Below, in pieces: positions 17,351-24,989 of a stretch of 49,518 nt of DNA. A program made the translations under genes and the position numbers. Under the pieces are notes generated by a model. It was not told the DNA's origin. It ran no database searches and was given only the letters and a program-made list of their open reading frames with translations. Source of the DNA: Caldilineaceae bacterium (lineage in GTDB: Bacteria > Chloroflexota > Anaerolineae > Caldilineales > Caldilineaceae); the NCBI GenBank assembly GCA_022821585.1, contig JAJEDI010000008.1:1-49518 (forward strand), read 5' to 3'. Each line of letters begins with the position of its first letter. Position 1 is the stretch's first letter.

Positions 17351-19516
17351 TCAGACGCGCAGGCTGCGCAGGCGTAGAGAGTTCAAGACGACCGAGATCG
17401 AAGATGCGGTCATCGCGAATGCCGCGAACATGGGGCTGACGAGGATGCCGAAGAAGGGATAGAGCAACCCGGCTGCCACGGGCACGCCAGAAGCGTTGTA
17501 GGCCAGGGCAAGGAACAGGTTTTGACGAATGTTGCGCATGGTCGCACGCGCAAGCCGCCGGGCGCGCACGATTCCGTCGAGGTTGCCTTTGACCAGTGTG
17601 ATGCCGGCGCTCTCGATGGCTACGTCGGCACCCGTACCCATGGCGATTCCGACATCAGCCTGGGCGAGCGCGGGCGCGTCGTTGACTCCGTCGCCCGCCA
17701 TCGCGACCTTGCTCCCCGCGGCCTGCAGCTCGCTGATGAGGCGGGCCTTGTCCTCGGGCAGCAGGCCGGCGCGCACATCATCGATGCCGACATGGGCGGC
17801 CACCGCCTTGGCGGTGCGCTCACTGTCGCCTGTGGCCATGATAATGCGAAAGCCGAGCTGATGGAGAGCCTTGAGAGCGCCGGGGGTGGAATCCTTCACA
17901 GGATCGGCGACGCTGACCAGTCCGGCGAACTGTCCGTCGAGCATGACGAACATCACCGTTTCGCCGCCGTCGCGGCGGCTGTCGGCAGTTGCGGTCAACG
18001 CCTCGAGATCGAGCCCGAGGTCCTGCACCAGCTTCAGGTTGCCGATCATGACGGTCTGGCCGTCGACCGTTCCTTTAACCCCTTTGCCAGTCACGGCTTC
18101 AAAGTCAGTCGACGCAGCCAGTGCGACCTCACGATCCTCAGCCCCCTGAACGATTGCCTTGGCCAGCGGATGCTCGGAACCTTTCTCCAGGGTCGCGGCC
18201 AGCTTAAGCACCGTGACCGCGTCGTGGCCGGCTGCGGGCAGGACGGCCACCAGCCGCGGGTTGCCCTCTGTCAACGTGCCGGTCTTGTCGACGATGAGCG
18301 TGTCGACCGTTTCGAACCGCTCCAGGGCCTCGGCGTTTTTGATCAGGACCCCTATCTGAGCACCGCGTCCCGTTGCCGTCATGATCGACATGGGGGTCGC
18401 AAGACCCAGTGCGCAGGGACAGGCGATGATCAGAACCGCGACGGCCGCGATCAGCGCGTAGGACAGCGGGGGCGCCGGGCCCCAAATTGCCCAGACGATG
18501 AACGAGCAGGCTGCGATCAGGATCACCGCCGGCACGAACAACCCCGCTACTCTGTCAGCGTATTGCTGGATCGGTGCGCGGCTCCGTTGCGCGGCTTCCA
18601 CCATCGCGACGATCTGGTTCAGCACCGTGTCGGCACCGACTCGCGTAGCCTCCATGATCAGGCTGCCGCTACCGTTGACGGTTGCGCCGGTGAGAGAATC
18701 GCCCGGTGTTTTCTCCACGGGTACCGGCTCGCCCGTAATCATGCTTTCGTCCACAAAGGAGCGGCCATTGACTACCAGGCCATCGACCGGCACCTTGTCG
18801 CCAGGCCGCACGCGTAGACGGTCCCCGAGCCGCACTTCGTCCAGCGGGACCTCTTCCTCGCGCCCGTTGTCGCGGATTACCAGCGCGGCCTTGGCCGCCA
18901 TGTCGAGGAGGGCGCGGATTGCTTTGCCGGTACCCTGGCGGGCGCGGAGCTCCATGAGCTGACCCAGAAGCACCAGTGTCACGATCACTGCCGCGGCTTC
19001 GAAATAGACCCCGACATGGCCCTCCGCGTCGCGGAATCCGTCGGGGAAGATGCCGGGTACCAGCACGGCGACCACGCTGTAGAGCCAGGCGGCGATCACG
19101 CCCATCGCAATCAGTGAGAACATGTTGAGCTTCAGCGTGCGAAACGAGGTCCAACCGCGCGCGAGGAAAGGCAGACCGCACCACAGCACCACCGGCGTGC
19201 CTAGCACCAACTCGATCCAGAGCGCGTCGCGTTCGCCCAAGGCCGCGCGCGCCCCTCCGAGGCCTAGAAACGGCCCCATGGCGAGGACCAGGAGGGGGAC
19301 CGTCAACACGGCTCCGATCCAGAACCGCCGGGTGAAATCCGCCAGCTCGGGGTTCGGCTCCTCCTCGGCCATGGCAGCGGATGCAAGCTCCAGACCCATG
19401 CCACAGATCGGGCAGGAACCGGGCTGTGTCCGGCGCACGCGCGGATGCATCGGGCAAACGTAGACCGCACCTGTATAGCCGGCCGGAACCGACTCATACT
19501 GCTCGTCCGCGCTCAT
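17351..19516 (-). CDS. copA: heavy-metal P1B-type ATPase, probable Cu+ exporter
   Basis: A 721-residue integral membrane ATPase. At residues 21-41 is a heavy-metal-binding domain of the CPMHP...CPICGM type in place of the usual CxxC ferredoxin-like domains. Transmembrane helices follow; then [10 protein letters not shown] (actuator), the metal-site CPC in IIACPCALG, the phosphorylation motif [18 protein letters not shown] and [11 protein letters not shown]. Metal selectivity residues are YN (LAYNASG) in helix 7 and M-SS (MTASSIS) in helix 8, the P1B-1 pattern for Cu+/Ag+. The minus-strand ribosome-binding site AAGGA is eight bases before the ATG. No metal chaperone or sensor gene is adjacent, so it stands alone and may be acquired. 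An inverted repeat lies upstream. Confidence 0.92.
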   Translation of the reverse strand: MSADEQYESVPAGYTGAVYVCPMHPRVRRTQPGSCPICGMGLELASAAMAEEEPNPELADFTRRFWIGAVLTVPLLVLAMGPFLGLGGARAALGERDALWIELVLGTPVVLWCGLPFLARGWTSFRTLKLNMFSLIAMGVIAAWLYSVVAVLVPGIFPDGFRDAEGHVGVYFEAAAVIVTLVLLGQLMELRARQGTGKAIRALLDMAAKAALVIRDNGREEEVPLDEVRLGDRLRVRPGDKVPVDGLVVNGRSFVDESMITGEPVPVEKTPGDSLTGATVNGSGSLIMEATRVGADTVLNQIVAMVEAAQRSRAPIQQYADRVAGLFVPAVILIAACSFIVWAIWGPAPPLSYALIAAVAVLIIACPCALGLATPMSIMTATGRGAQIGVLIKNAEALERFETVDTLIVDKTGTLTEGNPRLVAVLPAAGHDAVTVLKLAATLEKGSEHPLAKAIVQGAEDREVALAASTDFEAVTGKGVKGTVDGQTVMIGNLKLVQDLGLDLEALTATADSRRDGGETVMFVMLDGQFAGLVSVADPVKDSTPGALKALHQLGFRIIMATGDSERTAKAVAAHVGIDDVRAGLLPEDKARLISELQAAGSKVAMAGDGVNDAPALAQADVGIAMGTGADVAIESAGITLVKGNLDGIVRARRLARATMRNIRQNLFLALAYNASGVPVAAGLLYPFFGILVSPMFAAFAMTASSISVVLNSLRLRSLRV

Positions 19517-19817
19517 GTCACTAATCCTTAATGGCGATGGGCGCCCTCACCCTCAAATTCGCACCGCAGTGAGTGTGAGGGCAATATGATGTTGGCGGCC
19601 CGCGACGCCCCGCGCTTCCCCCGCGTCTTGGCAGGTCCCAAGTATGTACCAGCGTAGGCCAGGCAACGCCCAATCAGGTCCAACGTACACCGCGATGACC
19701 ATCAACAGCCCGTTACAGAAATCCTAACGGTACGTTCCGTCACTCCGGATCCAGGCAGACCGAACACAGTACACACAACATGGCTTAGAAGATTCCTGCA
19801 AACCAAAAACTACAAGA
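19517..19817. other. intergenic region upstream of the copper ATPase
   Basis: 300 bases between the LacI-type regulator gene (3' end) and the ATPase gene (5' end), both minus strand. It holds the inverted repeat at 19543-19582 and a heptamer repeat at 19799-19824; no other feature is seen. Confidence 0.5.
19543..19582. promoter_or_regulatory. inverted repeat in the copper ATPase leader, possible operator
   Basis: GCCCTCAC (19543-19550) is mirrored by GTGAGGGC (19575-19582) with 24 bases between. It lies 27-66 bases before the ATG of the ATPase gene. It could be an operator for a metal sensor or a hairpin in the leader; it does not match the TACA-TGTA type CopY box. Confidence 0.4.
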
Positions 19818-19824
19818 CTAACTG
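19799..19824. repeat. short heptamer-like repeat at the end of the LacI-type gene
   Basis: AAACCAA, AAACTAC and AAGACTA units; on the minus strand they begin at the TAG stop of the regulator gene, as in other copies. Confidence 0.5.
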
Positions 19825-20882
19825 CTCTCCCGTACCACCAGCCGCGTCGCGTCAATATGCGGCGACTCGATGTCCGCCTCACTGATCTGTTCGTTTATCA
19901 ACTGAAAAAGCGTGCGGATCGCCAGTTGCAGCTGGCTGTCTATATCCCGGTGAACCGTCGTCAGCGGCGGGCTCGATACGCTGGCATCCGGCAGATCGCC
20001 AAAGCCAACCACCGCCAGGTCGTCCGGCACGGAGATCCCCTCCCTGCGCGCCCCGCTGAGAATTCCCAGCGCCCGCACATCACTCACACAGAAGACCGCC
20101 GTCGGCCGCCTTCGCAGCTGCCGGATGTTCTGGAAAGACTCGTGGCCGGCCGCAGGCACGCCGCGCGCATGCACAATCTGCACCGCCGACGGCGGCAACC
20201 CGGCCTCCGCAACCGCCTCCGCAAACCCCCGCACCCTGCGCTCGATCGAGGGAATCACCACCCCGTCGCGACGCGGCGTCATCGTGGCGACCGCAAACTG
20301 CCGGTGTCCTCTTGCCAGAAGATGCTGCGCAGCCGCATACGCGCCGCCGTGGTCGTCGATGTTGAAGGTCGGTGCCTGCAAGTCGTCGGCGCTGTCGAGC
20401 AGAACGGTCGGCCGCAGCGAGCGCTGCACCGCTTCCGTCAGCGGGTGGCCGCGGTCGATGCTGAACATCAGGAAACCGTCCGCCGCAATCGAAGCCAGCC
20501 ACGTAAACGGCGTCACCGCTTCGCTGCCCGGGCCCGGGTCGCGGCCCCACGCCTCGTGCATCGACGCCAGCACGATCCGTTTTCCCTCCCGGTCGCAGGC
20601 CGCGCCGACTTCGCCCAGAAAGTGCGTGAACAGCGGATCGTGCAGCATCCAGTTAAGACTGGTAGGCACCAGCAGCCCGATTGCATTCGTGCGCCCCGTC
20701 GCCAGCGTGCGCGCCACCGGATGAGGCTGGTAGCCCAGCGTCTCCGCCGTGTCCAGGATATGTTCCCGCGTCGCGTGACTCAACTGGTGCGGAGCATTAT
20801 ACGCGAACGAAACCGCCGTCGGGGACACGCCCGCATGCCGCGCCACATCCCGCAACGTCACCCGCTTCCTCTTCCTGCTCAA
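19818..20882 (-). CDS. LacI family transcriptional regulator
   Basis: A one-component DNA-binding regulator. The helix-turn-helix VTLRDVARHAGVSPTAVSFAYN is near the N-terminus, followed by the hinge (HPVARTLATGRTNAIGLLVP) and a sugar-binding periplasmic-type effector domain ending in AVVGFGDLPDAS and PPLTTVHRDI. I place the start at the TTG at 20882, because GAGGGG lies eight bases upstream and the helix-turn-helix then begins after eight residues; the frame is open to a TTG at 20936 that lies in a repeat (354 versus 372 residues). No sugar-utilisation operon adjoins it, so the target is unknown. Confidence 0.9.
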   Translation of the reverse strand: MSRKRKRVTLRDVARHAGVSPTAVSFAYNAPHQLSHATREHILDTAETLGYQPHPVARTLATGRTNAIGLLVPTSLNWMLHDPLFTHFLGEVGAACDREGKRIVLASMHEAWGRDPGPGSEAVTPFTWLASIAADGFLMFSIDRGHPLTEAVQRSLRPTVLLDSADDLQAPTFNIDDHGGAYAAAQHLLARGHRQFAVATMTPRRDGVVIPSIERRVRGFAEAVAEAGLPPSAVQIVHARGVPAAGHESFQNIRQLRRRPTAVFCVSDVRALGILSGARREGISVPDDLAVVGFGDLPDASVSSPPLTTVHRDIDSQLQLAIRTLFQLINEQISEADIESPHIDATRLVVRESS

Positions 20883-20932
20883 TACCCCATTCCCCTCTAC
20901 GACGCCCGCCCCAATCCTGAACACCGCAGTTT

Positions 20933-20968
20933 CCAAAAACTAGAAACTGAAACTAAAAACTAGAAGCC
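20933..20968. repeat. heptamer-based tandem repeat between rph and the LacI-type gene
   Basis: AAACTAG, AAACTGA and AAACTAA units. On the minus strand the array contains the TAG stop of rph and runs to the upstream end of the LacI-type gene, filling the whole spacer. Confidence 0.75.
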
Positions 20969-21685
20969 AGCCTCCGCCAGCGCGCTCCTCTGCAAACGGA
21001 GCAGCTCCTCTATCCCCATCTCAGCCAGCAGCATCATCGCGTTGAGCGCACCCTTGCTGAACGGTTCCCCCTCAGCTGTGCCCTGCGCTTCCACGAACTC
21101 GCCGCTGTCCGTCATCACCACGTTGAAATCAACATCCGCGTTCTGGTCCATCTGGTAGTCCAGATCCAGAAACGCCTTGCCGTTCAGAATGCCCACACTC
21201 ACCGCCGCCACCTGCCGGATCAGCGTGCCCGGTTTCGCCCTCCTCCTGCGCTCCAGCCGTTTGACCGCCAGCGCCAGCGCCACATAACCGCCCGTGATCG
21301 CCGCCGTGCGCGTACCCCCGTCCGCCTGGATAACATCGCAGTCCACGATTATCTGGCGTTCGCCCAGTAGGTCCAGATCGACCGCCGCCCGCAGGCTGCG
21401 GCCAATCAACCGCGTGATCTCCTGCGTCCGTCCCTTCGGGCGCATCGTCTCCCGGTCAACCCGCTGATGCGTACTGCGCGGCAGCATCGCATACTCGGCC
21501 GTCACCCACCCGTGCCGGTGCGAAGACCGGTGCAGCCAGCGCGGCAAACGCTCCTCCACCGTCGCATTGCACAGCACCTTCGTGTTCCCCATACTGATCA
21601 GCACCGAGCCTTCCGGGTGCAGAATATAATCGAGTTCAAACCGGACCGGGCGCAACTCATTCTCCGCCCGCTGTTTCGTAGCCAC
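20960..21685 (-). CDS. rph: ribonuclease PH
   Basis: RNase PH trims tRNA 3' ends by phosphorolysis and forms a hexamer. The 241-residue protein has the family blocks [67 protein letters not shown] and [18 protein letters not shown] with the conserved acidic residues. Length is normal. The start is GTG at 21685 with AAAGGAG about 12 bases upstream. The last codons and stop fall within a heptamer repeat. It lies downstream of the PIN cassette on the same strand. Confidence 0.95.
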   Translation of the reverse strand: MATKQRAENELRPVRFELDYILHPEGSVLISMGNTKVLCNATVEERLPRWLHRSSHRHGWVTAEYAMLPRSTHQRVDRETMRPKGRTQEITRLIGRSLRAAVDLDLLGERQIIVDCDVIQADGGTRTAAITGGYVALALAVKRLERRRRAKPGTLIRQVAAVSVGILNGKAFLDLDYQMDQNADVDFNVVMTDSGEFVEAQGTAEGEPFSKGALNAMMLLAEMGIEELLRLQRSALAEAGF

Positions 21686-21820
21686 GACTACGCAGCGCTC
21701 CTTTCCCGCGTTTCCAGCCCCTGCCGGCAGCGGCCAATGACGCGTTTACTAAACTGTTTAATTGACCGCGCAATAATACGCCCTAACCCGCTGGGGCGCA
21801 AACCGTCGCGGTGGAAAATT

Positions 21821-22210
21821 TTATGGGGCCCGTATAACCGTAAGTCCGGGAATTCCACTGAAGTCCCGGTCGTGAGAGGCCAGCGGACACCGCAGCAAGA
21901 TGGCAGTGGCAGCAATCCAGGCGTCAGCCGACTGCAAGGTACGTCCGGCAACTTTCCGCTCGGCGCGGAGTTGGGCGCAAACGTTTACCAATCAGTCGCT
22001 GGGCCAGATAACCGTGTATCCCCGAAGATGGTTGGCGAGTTCATGTCTGCGCTTGTGGCCCCATTCTCCAAAGTAGGCACCGTGCCAGAGTTCCTCCAGC
22101 GTCTGGAACGAGATCAGTGCACGGCGTCCTTGAGCCTGCTGCAGATAGAACGAGGCCCTGCTGTCTCTTTTGAAGATGTACGATACAACACTGGTGTCCA
22201 ATACTAGCAA
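21821..22210 (-). pseudogene. VapC-type PIN-domain ribonuclease interrupted by one in-frame TGA
   Basis: Read through a single TGA at codon 73 (21992-21994), this frame gives a complete 129-codon PIN domain. All four acidic positions are present: D5 in VLDTSVV, E40 in LEELWHG, D96 in SADAWIAA and D114 in SHDRDFSGI. The second half (QLRAERKVAGRTLQSADA, then IPGLTVI) is in the same frame with no other stop, so this is a one-base nonsense event and not a chance alignment. The start is TTG at 22210 and overlaps the stop of the upstream 285-residue gene. Truncated at residue 72, the product would lack two catalytic residues. Read-through cannot be excluded. PIN toxins cut RNA, often tRNA or rRNA. 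Confidence 0.88.
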
Positions 22211-23061
22211 TCCGGCGACTCCTTTCTGCCCTCGTCGCGGCCGGAATGGATAATATTGACGAACTCATCGACATCGAACGGCTCGCTGGCGGTGATCAGA
22301 TTGTCCGGATCGAAGATCTTCGGGTTTGGATCGTTCAGGAATCTATCCATGTCGAAAGGTTCGCCCCACTGGTGCGCAACAGTAATCTGCTCCACAGTGA
22401 CGGGCGTCCAGTCCCCTTTCTGATTGAACTGCCCGTGTCCCCTGACTTCCACATGCTGTCTCGCTAGGCGCTGCATATCTTCGGCATGCTCCTCGCTGAA
22501 GCGCAGACGTACGAATGAACCTGCATAGTCGTGCAGTTGGGCCGTTCCCCTATGCCAATTCACCTCCCTGAGCCAGCCCTGTAAGAGGGCCTCTTCGCTT
22601 TGCGGTACGGAGCGGACAACAGAACTCGGGCGTTTGATTTCTGTCTTAAGAGGAGCATCGGCGCTACCAAGCCAGACCCGCACGTCCGCGGGGAGTTCAG
22701 AGGGTATGGCATCGAGTCTGTTGGTCACCTCTGGAGGCAGCGCTGAATCCGGGCTGCCATCCCAGTTGTAAATGGCTTCGACTGCCTGCTCCCCGAGGTT
22801 TTCCAAGGAAAGTTGCCCATCGAGTTCCGCCAAGGTCAATTCGGCTACCAACGAGCCTGGCCGTACGGCAGTTAACTGTAAGCTGCTCTGCTCACGCGCC
22901 CAGCGGGGAGGTTGCCCGGGCCCCGGCTGGCGTCCTCCTAGATGTTCGACCATTAGTCTCATCGCGTCCTGCATACCTGTCAACGCATGGGCAAAGGCAT
23001 CTACGGGCACGCCGCTCTCGCCGACGCTCGGCCCTTCGAATGTGAGATACAGTCTGTTCAT
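22204..23061 (-). CDS. hypothetical protein translationally coupled to a PIN-domain gene
   Basis: A 285-residue protein that I do not assign to a named family. The N-terminal ~110 residues (RLYLTFEGP, FAHALTGMQDAMRLMVEHL, AVRPGSLVAELTL) look like an alpha/beta domain. The middle part has a small beta-rich segment (GTAQLHDYAGSFVRLRF). The C-terminus is acidic and holds two similar short segments, EPFDMDRFLNDP and EPFDVDEFVNII, followed by HSGRDE; such tails are common in antitoxins that bind PIN toxins. The ATG at 23061 has an A-G-rich site (AAGGGGGG) about eight bases upstream. Its stop overlaps the PIN start, which argues for an antitoxin-like or partner role. That role is inference. Confidence 0.7.
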   Translation of the reverse strand: MNRLYLTFEGPSVGESGVPVDAFAHALTGMQDAMRLMVEHLGGRQPGPGQPPRWAREQSSLQLTAVRPGSLVAELTLAELDGQLSLENLGEQAVEAIYNWDGSPDSALPPEVTNRLDAIPSELPADVRVWLGSADAPLKTEIKRPSSVVRSVPQSEEALLQGWLREVNWHRGTAQLHDYAGSFVRLRFSEEHAEDMQRLARQHVEVRGHGQFNQKGDWTPVTVEQITVAHQWGEPFDMDRFLNDPNPKIFDPDNLITASEPFDVDEFVNIIHSGRDEGRKESPDC

Positions 23062-23083
23062 CTGTACGCCCCCCTTTCGTCCC

Positions 23084-23998
23084 TCAAACCGGGTCCCCGT
23101 CAACAATCTCATCCAGCGTCGGATCACCCGCCTTCGGCAGCTTGACGTTGTCCAGACTCATCACCGCGTCGATGATGTTCAGCAAAAACCAGGCGTCGGT
23201 CTCGCCCATCCTGAATACCTCCGGCTTGGCCCGCGCCGTATCGCGCATGATGCCCAGCCCGTCCCGGTACGGATCGAACGAAACGATCTTCTCCAGCCGC
23301 ACCCGGAAACTCTTGCTGTTCCCTTTGAAATAGATATGCTTGGTCGTGATTCCCAGCGCACCCGAATCAGTATGCTGCATCGAGCTGGTCGCCACCGAGC
23401 GGCCGCGAAACGCGCCCGGCCGGATGTAAACGCCCTTTGCCACGCGAAAGCTAACCCCCAACGACCCGCCTCGAAACTCCCGCTGCGTCACCTGCTCCAG
23501 GTAATCTACGCCGCCGAACAACCACAGCAGCTCCTCACTCTTCATCAGGTTGAAAGGCGGCCGCACCTGCCGCCGGTCAAACCGCGGCACGACTGCGTGC
23601 TCGCTCAGCGAATTCAGCAGGTTCATCATCCTGAACAGCGTAAAGTATCCGTTGCTATCCAGATCGCGGGCGCCGAGACTGTACTGTGCACGGTAGCGAT
23701 TGAGCGCCCGCTTTTCCTCGTTCGACAGGAAATGGTCATCCATGGCCGCCTTGACAGCCTGCCCCCAGCCTTGCGCCAGGGCAGCCGTCATCGCCGCCCC
23801 CGATGTGTCAATAAAGGAAGATGCCCCGATCGACCGCACACTGTCGGTCAGCCGCTCGACGTCAATCCCGTACAGTGCGGCATCCACACAGACCTTGCCT
23901 ATACGCTCCAGGCCTCGCTCATGCGCCGCTGCGCACGCCTTGTGCTCCTTGCGTAGGAAGCCGGCAGACTTTCCGCAGTACCTGCAATCCCCCATCAT
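23084..23998 (-). CDS. zinc-finger protein with PH/GRAM-like domain, unknown function
   Basis: A 304-residue protein. The N-terminus has a possible metal knuckle, CRYCGK...C with a nearby histidine (HKACAAAH). The middle is helical (EEKRALNRYRAQY). From about residue 155 there is a conserved-looking block: ELLWLFGGVDYLEQV, GVSFRVAKGVYIRPGAFRGRSV, LGITTKHIYFKGNSKSFRVRLEKIVSF and a final helix. The order KHIYF...K.FR...KIVSF is typical of PH/GRAM-type small beta domains. The gene ends 22 bases before the 285-residue gene and is the first of a three-gene unit ending in the PIN pseudogene. Function unknown. Confidence 0.7.
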   Translation of the reverse strand: MMGDCRYCGKSAGFLRKEHKACAAAHERGLERIGKVCVDAALYGIDVERLTDSVRSIGASSFIDTSGAAMTAALAQGWGQAVKAAMDDHFLSNEEKRALNRYRAQYSLGARDLDSNGYFTLFRMMNLLNSLSEHAVVPRFDRRQVRPPFNLMKSEELLWLFGGVDYLEQVTQREFRGGSLGVSFRVAKGVYIRPGAFRGRSVATSSMQHTDSGALGITTKHIYFKGNSKSFRVRLEKIVSFDPYRDGLGIMRDTARAKPEVFRMGETDAWFLLNIIDAVMSLDNVKLPKAGDPTLDEIVDGDPV

Positions 23999-24989
23999 CG
24001 CCCTCCTCGCTATACCGCGCCGCCCTCAGCCACCGAGACAATGGTCCGTCCCACCGCGGCGTCTCCGACTGTTCAGGCCGCGGCTGCGAGGATGATAAAC
24101 GATCTCACCCCACCGTTCAATTCCTCGCAGGGGGAGCGCCGCCGCGACAATTCTCATTAACCCTTCCAAGGTGCCCGGTTCAGCGTAGATGCCTCCCACA
24201 TATCGCGCCTGAATTCATCGCATGTCCGCCCGGCTTCTGTCTCCCCTGCATGCTCTGGCAAAAAGTGATCAACGATCTGCATACGATCTACCTACGATAA
24301 TGACGGGATTCTGCCGCTGCGCGGACGCCAATGCGTCGGCATCCATGTCCAATGCCTACGCAATTACAACGCGCCTCCACTCCATTACTCTGGAAAGCCG
24401 ACCTCAACCTCGGCGAATCGGTGCTCCGATCCCGCCGCGCCCCCACAGCCTTTTAGTGCCTGAAATCGGTCCATAAGGCTTGACGTCGGCGATACACCGA
24501 TCTACGATCAGGATCCCTCCGCGCCCCTCGCGTCGCAGGGAACTGTACTTATTGTTTTTATCGGTACGACAACCCAGAAAGGCGGCCAAAGCGGAATGAC
24601 TGCATGCAGCGCGGACAGCGTCATCATCGGCGTACATGCGCGCGCATCGATCACACGAAATCGGCCGCCCGAAAAGGCCCCCTCCCGAGCGCGGTTGAGG
24701 TGGATGCACGATCCCGATCCACATCCTCTATAGGGCACACGGCGCGCCTCCGGTTTTCATTCTTATCACCAACACGCGCCAAACCCCCTGTTTCATTCGA
24801 GCGGCTCGTCTTCCCGCTCCCCGTTCATCTGACAACCCCATAAACCCTGGGATGCACCGGTTTCGCACTGCCGGTCTTTCTGTCTCCGCCTCCCAATTCG
24901 GCGAACGCTCCATCCGCAGGACTGAATGGAATCGTTCAATTTTATGCCCAATGGCAGGCAAGGTCGCCGATAGGAGAGAGGCAAAGACG
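23999..24989. other. long intergenic region before the SH3b locus
   Basis: Nearly 1 kb without a credible gene. A promoter-like TTGACG-17-TACGAT occurs at 24480-24508. The stretch 24262-24340 resembles 27596-27670 (shared words such as GATCTACCTACGA/GATCCCTCTACGA and CCGCTGCG...GGACGCCAA), suggesting that parts of the flank were duplicated with the tandem genes. Confidence 0.45.
24480..24508 (+). promoter_or_regulatory. possible promoter for the first SH3b gene
   Basis: TTGACG (24480-24485), a 17-base spacer and TACGAT (24503-24508). It would leave an untranslated leader of about 475 bases before the ATG at 24990, so a nearer promoter may exist. Confidence 0.3.

Noticed and set aside
21992..21994. 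TGA in the PIN gene as a selenocysteine codon
   Set aside because: The position is not a PIN catalytic site, the surrounding DNA shows no obvious SECIS hairpin, and homologous PIN domains carry ordinary residues there.
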